DNA of 64,000 nucleotides from Glossina fuscipes (Eukaryota; Arthropoda; Insecta; Diptera; Glossinidae): the NCBI RefSeq assembly GCF_014805625.2, contig NW_023998433.1, positions 977,753 to 1,041,752 on the forward strand, given 5' to 3'. This document shows positions 13,279 to 25,500 of the stretch, in pieces. The translations under genes were made by a program, and so were the position numbers. The stretch's first letter is position 1, and each line of letters starts with the position of its first letter. Under the pieces are notes generated by a model. That model did not search any database. It had not been told where the DNA came from and saw nothing but the letters and a program-made list of their open reading frames with translations.

Positions 13279-14562
13279 AAAATTAGTCGACTTGCTAAGA
13301 AACTAAATTCGAAAGAAAGCAGAAGAACAGGTACACATTCATAGCACGTTACCAGCGTCATGCACCTGGCGACTGACGACTAGCAAAAAGATTCACAACA
13401 ATTGGCAAAAATTTTAGCGGAAAAACGGATTAGCGCGATGAATTTATGTAATGTTTGAAAGGGATATATAAGCAGAATATTTGTGGAAGGCAGAGTCACT
13501 CGTAAGCTGTTTCCAAAAGTTCGTCGAAAGTCAAGTGATTTGACTTGCAATATTCAAACAGACAAGATTCGAACAAGAATTGAAGCGCTGTAAATACAAG
13601 TTGATGTAAATAATTTATAAATAGCTTTGCTAATTTTGTGCATAAAACCTGTACTATCCTGAAAATCACACTTCAGTGATATGAACTTTAAAAGGAGTTG
13701 AATAAATAACGTAAAATCACTAAACACGGGGTTATGTTGCAATATTTTTCTTAGATTTCTCTTATACTTTTTTCCTTTGTTGCATAAACCTTTTCTAGAT
13801 TTTAGCTTAAGCACAAATTGAGCTCTCAGTTAATTACGAACAAATACAAATTAATATATTATTCAGCAAAAATTCAATTTCGAATAAAAAGGCTGAAAAG
13901 GACAGCAAGAAGGCAAGCAATGGTTATTATACGTGCTTGCCATTCCTTACTTTTTTTTTTTTTTTTGCATATGCATCGCAACCATCGTTTACTTGCCGCA
14001 AACAAATTTAATGAAGAATCGAAAGTAAATTGTACATAAACATAATTCATTTTCTTCTTCTTCCGCTGCATTTTTCTTTTCTTCTTGAACGGCTAGAAAG
14101 GGCAAATAAGTACTTAAATGCAATGTAGAAGAGCATACATTTTAACATAATGATGCTTAAATCATAAAAATGCTTAAGAAAAAACTTTATTTTACAATAT
14201 GTTTAAGGTCTTGAATCGTACTGAATATAATATAATAAAAGTCGACTCGTAAAATATACTAATGAAATTTTGTTATGTTAAAAAATTAACTTATTTCTTA
14301 TCATTAACGTTCTTATCAGTATCCATTATCAATTAGTAGGCAAGAATCTCGAAGAGCAACTCAGTGGCCGTGGGTTCAAATCTCAAGTACGGTAGAGTTT
14401 TTCATAAAAAGCCGAAAGCCTTAGATGCTAATGCTTTTTAAGATTAGTCTTAGAATTTATTCTCTGGCTAACTAAAAATAATAATAATAATAATAATTAT
14501 AATAACAATTAGTATACAATTGCTAAGTTTCCTTGTAAGAACGACAAACGTTAATAGGCAAG

Positions 14563-14590
14563 GAGAGAGAGAGAGAGAGAGAGAGAGAGT
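14563..14590. repeat. (GA)n microsatellite
   Basis: Uninterrupted GA dinucleotide run. Confidence 0.9.
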
Positions 14591-16113
14591 TGTCCATGCA
14601 ATAAAAGCCCTAATGATAATAAACAATAATATGTGCCGTTGTTAAAAGACGAAAACATTTAAAAAGTTTTTAAAATTATAGTCCATTTTAGAAAATTTCA
14701 CTTCAGCAACCAAAGACAGCTATATAATATGTTGGGAGTAATTTTGACCTGAGCTGGCCAATTTTTTGACTTGGCCATAAGCTCAAAGGAAAATACCCGT
14801 AAAGAAATTTTATAGAAAGGTATATGTTCTCTCTAGTAATTTACGAAAAACAAACCGCTTTTTTCTATATATCTTTATTGCTAGCATATGCGTCTTAAAC
14901 CAAATTGTCCGATGGACAGTACAATCAACTGCGACGTGCTGTATTGCATTGTTTTTGGAAAAAATCAAACACGAGTCGTAGATACTAGATAAAGTTATCT
15001 TGTGGACTGGACTGTAGGTAACAAAACTTTGTTTTTAAGTCTAAACATTTAACCCGATTGAATTAGATTGACCAACTATTGAGCAGTGAAAGAAACTTTT
15101 TCCGACCAATCATTAACTCTTTATTAGTGTAGAAAACAAAGAAAACAAGATCTTATTCATTAATGCGAAAAGCTGATCCGTAATAAGTTTGAACAAATTG
15201 CGATAGCTAATGCCCTGAATATCAGTTAAAATGATTTCTTTCAAACCTATGACCTCTGCAATCCCCAATAAAAGTATAGAGCATGATAAAGTAAGAAAGG
15301 AACAGGACAGATGTTTGAGACTGGTAACACTAACGTCACCCTTAAAACTTATTAGACAAGACGGAGCTGTATATTGATTGCGCTTACGGTCTTTAAATTT
15401 GAACAAGCAATCAAACAGTATTTTCTCTCTTTTCACTTAATAATTATTCAGAATGGAAGTAATCACAGACATATATAATCCGTCACAGATGTACAGAGAG
15501 ACTGAAATGCAATTACGACTAAATCAGTGATAATTACATGATTCGCAATGACTACTTGCGAATATTACACACATAATACTAATATATTTTGTATCCTCAT
15601 CAGCTGTTCGTTGTTAAATATAAAAATCTTTTCGCAAGTACAATAACAATAGCACAAGAAGTTACTGAAAATGTTAGAAGTCGTTAAGAACTTTACGAAA
15701 CATAATAATTTGGTCTTTTTAAAAGAAAAAAAAAAATTTTATTACTAAAAAATTTTTATAGCATTCTTTTGGGACAAATTTAAAAACTACTCTGATGGCC
15801 TACTTTAGGAAGTGTACTTCTTAAAAAGTTCGCTAGTAAAAGTTTTACGCGGAACTTAATTTGCAAAATTTTCATCATCATATATTTTCTGTAATAATTA
15901 ATTAGATCGCAAAAGTCTGTATTAAAATTTATAATAACGACATTCGCAGCCATTTAAAATTTACCTACCACCATATATTATTTTAAAACTTGAAATTTTT
16001 CTTATTAAAAATTTTATAAAATAATTTTCTTGAAAATGTTATAAATGCTTTTATGTTCCTCCTAATTTATTTGATTTCTTAAATATTTTATATTTTATTT
16101 GTTTTATTTACAG

Positions 16114-16365
16114 AACCCAGAAAAGACAAGACTGATGTACAGTATGGTGGTGGTGGTATTGGTGTTGTTGTTGGTGGGGGTGGTAATGTTACACTGTCGC
16201 CTAATACCGAACAACCGCCTTGTCAGGGCTCGCTGCAGCCTTCGCATTTGCTTATTAGCAGTCGTGATCAGTATGATTCACACACACAAAATTCCAAACT
16301 GGAACGACCCAATACACTGGGCCCAAATAAATTAACGCGTCGTGTAAATGTTTGCTACGAGCACT
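16114..16365 (+). CDS. Phactr: Phactr exon (first visible; Gly-rich)
   Basis: The acceptor TTTACAG ends at 16113 and the donor GTAAGT starts at 16366. The exon begins with two bases completing a codon; the open frame then reads [20 protein letters not shown] and on to VNVCYEH. A GGT/GTT-rich repeat gives the glycine and valine run. It ends with one base of a codon, which fits the next exon (T+AC, Tyr). Another frame is also open (16099-16335) but contains the intron boundary and gives an implausible Val/Leu run. Confidence 0.8.
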
Positions 16366-16478
16366 GTAAGTTTTCAATTTATTTTCAAAACATACTTTTT
16401 GGCTTGTTTGAACCGTTCGTTATTATGCATGCAACAATGTCTGTACTGTCTTATTAGCTTAAAAAAAAAAAAAAAAGT

Positions 16479-16512
<34 letters not shown>

Positions 16513-19360
16513 TTAGATTTTTTATGTATACATACAATATACGTAACATATTCATGTTACGTATACAACTTAACACTTGCTTAAACTTTTACAGACTATT
16601 TTCGTAAGCTTAGGTAGTTTGCCAGCAATAAACTTTTTTTATTTTCTCTTATGTAAACTTAACATATCCATATACAATACTAAACGTAAACAAAAAGAAT
16701 TTTGTATCCAGTTGGATGTGAATCTTTTGATATTCACAACAAGTCTTATTATCCAAAAAAATAAGGACTATAGTTGCTGTATAACTTACTCAAAAATAAG
16801 GCGTTTAGACTATTTGAGCTTGAAGGTAAGCAAGCGTCTAATGTACGTAACGAATATCGACCCCTCATGACAGATTGACCAAATCCTATAAATTCTTCGC
16901 CGGTATAAGATTGTTTTTTTTATTATATATGCCATTGAAGAACTTACGATCGAAAAGATCGGGACAGAAAGCCGAACACTTTCATACATATTTTTAGTGA
17001 ATTGATAGGAAGGGTTTGAACATGACAATGATCAACCCACAATAGGCAAAAACACAAGATATGCAAAATATTGATCTAAAACTTCCTAAAGTTAATTAAA
17101 AGTTAAGCGCCTGCAATAAAAATAGATGAAGCAAGAAAACAAATTCGCCTTCGGAGGATTCGATTGAGAAAATTACATACTATTCTACTAATTGTGTTTT
17201 AATTTGGAACTTATCCTAGCAACAAAATTTAGACCATATTTTAAATCAATATCTGCTATAAGCACTGAGAACGGATTTGTGGCGATATCTTCTCTATGTT
17301 CAAGTTTCATATCTAAGCGTCCACTAAAAATTTGTCTATCTCAACGTGGTGAGACAATTAGACGAACGATGCGACAGGTTTTCGCTGCGATGTTCAACGC
17401 AATCATACTTTAGAAGTGAAATGTTGAACAACCGCTTTTGTATGCATCGGGCCTAAATGACTTCCCTGTGAATTAAAATGGAAAGACTGTCCCAAAAAGC
17501 TAAGAGTAAGAAGACCAAATGTGTTTTGCAATCTTGCAAATCATCTTCAATATAACATCGACTGAAAATCTTATATTGATGATATTGTCTTCATCAATAT
17601 ATATATATATATATATATATATCTGATGGAGCTTCTGAAGTGTTTATGAATCTAACATACCTCCATTCCCTGACGTAGTGGCGTGCAAAATTAAATAAAT
17701 AATTTTCACTGCAAACAATAGATGGCGCTTAATATGCAGATCAGTTTAATCGTGTCTAAACAAGATTTCTTCATGTCTACCAAAATTTTATGTAAAACAT
17801 TGGACTCGTGGCACTTCCTTTTCGAGATCCAAGTCCTAAGTCCTAAACTAAAATGTGACTCAAGAATTGCCTTTGTGCTTAGATTTTTACTTTCTGCATG
17901 GAATTGTATGCATTGAGTAAAATTCAAACAAACGATAACGGCAAACTCGTGACTTGTATCTGAAGAATAAATTATTTTCCATTAACAATATAAAGTAAAA
18001 GAAAAGAAGAAAATAAAGGCCTATGAACATTTACATGTAATTCATATTTTTCTTTATTCTCGTTCCTTTATAGACCCTGACGTTGGTTCCACGTCTGGCA
18101 GCATAATCGGTAGTGGTGGAAATGCATCAGCATATAATGACGGCGGCCCCGCTACAGCGGGTCATCATGATAAAATGGTGGGTGGCGTCATGTTGACAGA
18201 ACTACCGGAACCACCTATACCAGTTTCGGAAATAGGCCCTATACCACCACCGCCAATGTTCTCAACACCATCGCCTACATTAGTAGCAGGACGAGCTCAT
18301 GGACCAGGCGCTATTAATGACAAGGATTATCAACCCTATGATGATTACGGTTAGTTTCTTAACTAAATAGCGCAGCATGGTAATTTGTATATGAAAACTT
18401 TTCTTTTTCTCTTTCCATCGCAGATGATGATCCGACTCATGATGATAATGATTCCGATATTGATTATAGCTTTCAACAATATCAAAATCACATTGATACC
18501 CAACGTATTGAGGAAATTCCAGCCAAAGAGCCTAAACCAAATGCAGTTCCTCTAAAGTCGGCCCTCAAAAAGAAACCGGGACAAACAGTGTCTGCGTCAT
18601 CTTCACCAGCCACACCCATACAAGATCACAGTAATGCAAATGGATCAGTGTCCCAAGGTATGGGTAGCAGTAATACAGCCAACAATAGCGGTAACAGTGG
18701 CGGCGGTGGAAGTACTTCAACCAGTCAACGCCCGCTAGTGGTTAGACAAGATGCCACTAACAATTATACCCTCAAGTAAGCTTTTTAATATTAAACTCCT
18801 CTGCTTTTCACTCTTCTTGTTTTTTTTTTTTTTTTTTAATATTTTAACACTTTTCACTTAAATAAAAAAAAAATAAAAGAGTTTTTGTGGATGAAAATTT
18901 TAGTGTAGTTTTATAACATAAAATTCACAACTGATTTGATGTTAATTTCAATTCTTACCTTTAATAAGTTTTCTTAACTTTTTCTTTAATTTTCTTTTCT
19001 TCCCCTTCCTCCCTCTGGCCTTCTCCTCCACCATCACGCCTCTAAATTCAATAAAAAAAAACTCTCCAATCTCAAAACTATTGAAAACAATATACAAACA
19101 ATTAATTGAAAAAAACTATTTATGATAAATAACTAACTATTATGTGAATTAATGTCATTTAATATTAAAATTACAACAACTACAACTATTTTTTTTTTGC
19201 TATCCCAACCCACCACCTTCTACCCCCCAAAATTAGGCCAATTCTACGACCACGGATTAGAATATGGTAATAATTTTAGATTATCTAAAAAAAAAAAATT
19301 AAATTTAAATGTATTTTTTAGTTTAAGTAAAAAATTTATGTTTTAGTTTTTCCTATTCTT

Positions 19361-19401
<41 letters not shown>

Positions 19402-19472
19402 GCACTTTAACATAATTCCAGATTTCTATCTATCGTTTACCCTTTTTATCTCTCTCTCTTTCTCTCTCTCTA

Positions 19473-19506
<34 letters not shown>

Positions 19507-22500
19507 CCTATCTAATTATCTATCTATCTATCTATCTCCTTTTTTACTTTCTTTCTTTTTTTTGTTTCTTTCTTTCTATCTATCTTTTTATCTCTATCTC
19601 ATTTTACCATCAAATATACAAAACACCTGCAACATTATTGCAGTCGGCTTGAATTGCGAAACAAAGAAAACAAATTTATAAAAATACTTTTTTGTTATCT
19701 TTCACTCTTATTTTTACGACAAGGAAAGAAAAGAAAAAGAAGACACTTTCTGATTTAGCTTTCTTTGGTACTCACACTCCTATTTCTCTTTTACTGCATG
19801 CTTTATAGAATGATTTTTATTAGAAATCAGTGACTGCTGTGCTTTTTACTGTAATTTACTTGAGATTCTGAACAGACAATATACACATTTGCTTCATTTA
19901 CATACACATAAACTCGCTCGCCCGCATATATATGTAATTGCGTAGTAGGACAAAACCGCTTTCTTTAATTTTGCATACGAAAGTATTAACAAAGGAAGAA
20001 ATCTCAATATTCTTTTTGAATATTCAAGCTTGAAAATTTTTTCTTGCCTATTTTTGGATATAATATTAAAAAAAGAAAGAACTTTTTGTTTTTATTATTA
20101 TCATTATTATTTGTTTAGATAATTAATTAGTTGGAATGAAACTAGATTTGTGATTTTCGTAACATTAGTATATATATTTATTATTATTGTTATTAGTTTA
20201 GCCAAGGAAATAAATTCTAAGGCTAATGTCTTAAAGCACTAAGGTTATCGGCTTTAACTTATAATTTTTTTTAACTACCGATTCCCATCTCCGCGATGAG
20301 AAAGTTAGCAAAAAGTTGATTTTAACTCGACTTTAAGTCAAATCGCGGAAATTATGTTAAAATCGCGCTTTTCACACCAGTTAAAAATGTGCTTTGGAAT
20401 TTTATTCACATAAGCTTTATTTTTTGAAAATTTAATTTATGCAAATTTCCCACAACAATTTATTAAAACATTCTCTTTCAACTTATCATGAGAGCAATAC
20501 TCATATGGAGAATATGAAAAAAACAAGCAAGAAAATGATATTCACTCGTGACCGATGCTTTTGTACGCATCATTCGGATTCTAAAACAAGGAAAAGGACT
20601 AAATTTTGATACTCTTTGATATTAAATAGGCGCGGTCAGTTTTTTCTACTTTCAGAGTAAAAGTGGATATTTATATGGTGTTTGTGTTGTACTTTCTAAG
20701 TAAGAAATAAATAACAGTTAAAGCAAAGGTGTTGACAGTGTTTGTAACGTAGGTGTGTGCACGTTGTAGACATGTTCCTCGAAAAGTTTTGTATCATTTT
20801 GAAATTTTTTTGCAAGTTTCTAGACAATATCATAATTTTTGCGAACGGGAGAATGTGTATCACAGATGGTACGCAGTCGCTCAGACGAACAGACGGACAA
20901 GTGAACGAATGAACATGCTTAGGTACATCACGAATTTGAAATTGACTAAGAACTTCTATACTGTATGGGGCTCCTGAAACTTGCTTCTATGCATTATAAA
21001 ACCGCTCCTCCTATTCCCTACTCTGTGGCACGACCGTTTAGGTGTACCTTCACAGGAAGCGTAACCGTTTAAGCACTACTTAAAAGCCTTCGTGTCTTTG
21101 TTGTCTCATAATGTTTGCGGCGAACATTCCTACCACCAACAGACGCAACACTCCAATTTCCTTCTGCAGTCTCTGTCTTTCGTGATGGTATTTCGGACAG
21201 ACAAAGAAAACATGTTCAGCGTGTTCGATGCACTCACAAGAACTACAGAATTAGTTAGAATTAGTCTATTTTAAACCTATAATCTATAGCAACCATGCTC
21301 GCTAATTAGCTGTGTCAAATAAAAGTCAACCTCACCATGTTGCCTATTCACCCAGGGCCGCAAATCTGGTATGAGCCGGTGCGTCCATCTACCCTTACTC
21401 GCTCTGCTCCAGCGCTCCTGCCAATCTTCCACCAATCGCTGTTTTGCTCGCTGCTTAGCCGCTTCAGCCGACAATCTGTAGAATTCAGCCTTATACATAC
21501 CTTCTTTAGCTCGCAAGTCGATTGGTATAATACCAGCGATAACCAAGGCCGCTTCTTCCGACACCGTCCGATATGCGGTGCACACCTTTAGAGCGCATAG
21601 GCTTTATGCTGATTCGATGTCTCCCGTGCATGACGGTATAACAAGCCTTTTTCCACACCAAAGAACCATACATTATTGTCGCAATTACTACTTCTGCGAT
21701 CAGCTTTCTACGGTCTTGCCTACGGCCCCGTAAGTTTGGCAGTAAGCGCGCCAGCGACTTTGCTACCTTCGCTGCCTTTTCGCTCGTGTATTGGAGATGC
21801 CGTTTAAACGAAAGTCTGCAGTCGATCATCACTCCTAGGTATATTATGGCTTCTTGTGACTGTATCCTCGTATCTCCCACTTGGATAGTCACTTCCTCAA
21901 TCTTCTTCCTAGAGGATATTAATACCGCTTCTGTTTTTTCTTTCTCTAGATCTAAATCCACTGACCGCAGCCACCTCTTAATCATGTCGGCGGATTTATT
22001 CGCTATAGTGGTAATTCCCTCCAAAGTTTTTGCCACGATAGTTATCGCTACATCGTCAGCAAAACCCACGATGGATGCTCTCTTTGGGAGAGGTAGTTTT
22101 AGGATATCGTCGTACATTTGGTCCCACAATGTAGGACCTAGGACTGATCCCTGAGGTACCCCTCCAGTGATCAGCCTTTCTCTGCACCCTTTATCCGTAA
22201 CGTATCGAAGATTCCTGCCAGTATAATAACTAGCCACTATATTTATAAGATGCGGTGGGACTCTTCTTTCCTGTAGGGCGGCTATGACACAATAGCAGTT
22301 TGCTAAGTTGAATGCATTTTCAATGTCTAATGCTATTACTAAGCAATAATTTTTGTTGCCTTCCATCCAGCGTGTTCCTTTTATCGCTTCTGCTGCAATA
22401 TTCGTAACCACCTTTATTGTATTGTAGAGTTTGAATTCTTCTTGGTGGCTGAGATAAGCACTAGTCCCTCGCGATCTTTGGTAGACACGTCTCGCTCTGT

Positions 22501-25500
22501 CACATTGAGCACTTAGTTCGGCTAGCTCGTCTGTCCACCAGTATACTGGCTCCTTGCTTTTATAGAAGCAACGTCTTGTCATTGAGCCCTCCCAGGCTTT
22601 TATAATCCGTACTATAACCTCCGCAACGGAACGTTGAGCCGAGTTTCTGGGTTCTGCTTCTTCCAATATACGAGCGAAGAGTTCTTTGTTTAGAGATTCT
22701 GGTTTCCATTTGGGATCCCGGAGAGGGAACTGTGTGATCAATCTGGTCATTTTCCAATTTGCTACTTAATTTAACTTCATTAGTTTTCATAACTTTAATT
22801 AATAGCTTTTCATAAATTCATTCTTTCACCTAAGACTCCATTTACTAGAAGAACATACGCACAACAGCACAACAGCAGCAGGCCAGTAGGCGAACAGGCA
22901 TAAAGCATATCATATAAATATAAATACATAAAGTTTCTTGCTAACCTACATTACGACAGTATATTACATTACTGGTAGTGCTGATATTATTAATGGCGTG
23001 ATGAGTTTTAATTTAATGCTGCTGCTGTTTCAAGTCAAAGTTTCAATGATAAATGCTATCACTAGAATTAAGAGTAATTACTGATACCAGAAAAAGCAAG
23101 CAAGCAAGCTGCACTGAAAATGCAAACAGAGATAATTACTATTGTCTATATGGTATATTTTTATGACATTAGTGGACTATATATGACTGAAAAGTAATAG
23201 TTAAACTTGCGCTTAGTTTAACTAAGAGAATTAGTAGATTTCCCAATAAATTGTCTTATTCGGCACCATCGTCATCATACCTATTACTCTTTCCCTCGTA
23301 AACCAGCAACAGGGATGTTTTGGGATTCTCCAACAAGCGTTCAAAGAACCAAATTTTGAGATCATACTTGTTCCCCTTGCGTGACGATCTCTGTATATAT
23401 TTATATTATTTATATTTATTATTATTATTAATTGATTATTATTATTAATTGAAGTTGAATATTTTGTAGGAACTTTTTAGTAAAAATATTGATTTTAAAG
23501 CTAATCATATTTGATATAATTATTTCACGGATGGACAGTAAAATTCAAAATGAAAATACTTATCCTGGGAAGTAAAACAATATATTATAATAAAGCGAAA
23601 TCCGAATATTTTTTCCGCATATGCCAAATGATATGATGAAATATGATGACATGATATTACGTTACATTTACTTTGAATACATAAAGTAGTGCAATAAAGC
23701 ATCAATAACTTTAACCTTAGATGAAACATTTATTTTATGAAATTTTTTTTATTATTACCAACGTGATAATGATATAAGCAACGTCAGCTGTTAACGTAAG
23801 GTAATAGAAAGTTTTTCCTCGTATCCTATACCCTGTCATACGATATTATTAAAATTTATGCCAAAGTGCTCATCAATGTTTACATACATTTGCCAAGCTC
23901 GATATAAAACCATATATGCAATGATCTTTTTTTAAATAGCATAAACATATACTTTTTTTAACATGTGCCTGCGTTCGAATAAATGCATTTTCTGCACCGG
24001 CATTTCTCGTCAACTGTGTGAAAAGCCAAAAATTTTCAAGGTAGGGTATTGTATACGGAAATGGATTCACAAAATTTCTTTGCATAATTTTCTCGCTAAG
24101 ATCTCTCATACCTACAACTGTGCTTTTGCATTCTACTCTCCAAGTTCGTTTATTTGATACCCATCTCGCTGGTATCGTTAAGAAAATCCACCAGGTCGCG
24201 GTGTCTGTCATATTCATTTTAGAATTAACCCATTTTTGGGCAGACAATATATCTTCTAGAGGAATTTACAAAATAGGTTTAAACATTCTGCCTTGTTTGC
24301 TTTACAATCAATAAGCATAAAATATTAACAGAGTGAAGAAAAGGTCATTTAATCGCTTGTAATTTTGTTTGGGCTGATTTTTTCAATTTTTGCACGTAAT
24401 GAGTGTGGAAAATTTCAACCATAAAAATCCAACATTTTTGTTAAGAAAAACGAAACTGTGTTCAATTTATGCTCGACTGTAGACTTCTGCTCTGGCCAAT
24501 TTGGCCTATTTTGAATAAAATATTTCTATGACCTAAAAAACAGATATCTCCGATACCGACTCAGATCCTGCCAAGGGACGAATGAAACGTTGCATCATAT
24601 CCTATACAAATACGGGGCTGTCTACCAAATCAGGCATCTGACGTTTGGCGAACACTTTCTAACTGCACAAGGCACTGCTTCGTGCTCCGAGCCAAAGAAG
24701 ATGGTGGGATTCATAAAAATTCTAAAACTGCCAGGCGAGGAGCATCGGCGAATGCAATAGATCTTTCAGATCGCAATTCGCATTATCCACAGAACAGTAA
24801 CTAACTGATACGTCACACAAGAAAAGTTAGAAATCAACATATAGGGGATTTTCCCAGTTGCATTTTTCTAGCCAGGACTTAGGCAGTCATCTTCGAACGG
24901 TTGAAGTAATGCCCAAAATTTTCAGATAATAATTTCTTCCAGTTAATTAAATTTTCCCCTGCGTTGTAAAAATTTACATCGATCTTACCCCTTAAAATGT
25001 AACCTCATTGTTATCTCGAGTATTTATACAAATATAATGATATTTTTCGCCAGTCTGTCTCGAGAAATATTAAAAACGCATATTTTTCGTCCTGTAAGAT
25101 ACATATAATAATACATCTCTTTGCACAAGTAAGTAATGTCGTGTCGCTTACCATACCGTTCCTAATAATGACGACCTAATAATGCCTCCTACGCTAGACA
25201 AATCGATACGTTTCTCAAGTGTAGGTAGGTGTGTAGGCAAATGTGATATAGTTAATTTACCCAAGGCTCTGGATTATCGATAAAAATTATGCATGAACAA
25301 AATTATAGACCTTTTTCCTTCTTTCAAAAACCTCTAATTGCCATACAATGATTTTCTTTGAGAATAGCTTTTTATGATTTTTACACTGAGAAAAAAATTG
25401 CGAAAAATAAAGAACAGAAATAGAAATTATTCTTTGGAGATTGTGAAAGAAGAACACCTTCTCTTAGCTTCTCAAAACTTAAATCAAAGAAATCGAAACA

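Larger units (their letters stand above)
11040..16113. other. Long non-coding stretch upstream of the first visible Phactr exon
   Basis: AT-rich sequence with homopolymers, an (ATA)n run near 14477-14500, a (GA)n run and an assembly gap. A B-box-like GGGTTCAAATCT at about 14372 may belong to another tRNA-related SINE. No exon was recognised. It is likely intron of Phactr, because the exon at 16114 begins with a splice acceptor (inference). Confidence 0.45.

Noticed and set aside
16099..16335. ORF beginning inside the intron and reading [15 protein letters not shown].
   Set aside because: It is an alternate frame of the first visible Phactr exon; the frame that joins the next exon in phase is two bases on.
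19400..19681. 93-residue Ser/Leu/Tyr-rich ORF.
   Set aside because: It is translation of a TCTA/TTTC microsatellite.
24844..24855. GGGGATTTTCCC, a perfect kappaB-type site.
   Set aside because: It is isolated in an intron next to a retrotransposon fragment, far from the PGRP gene; a single 12-mer is no evidence of regulation.
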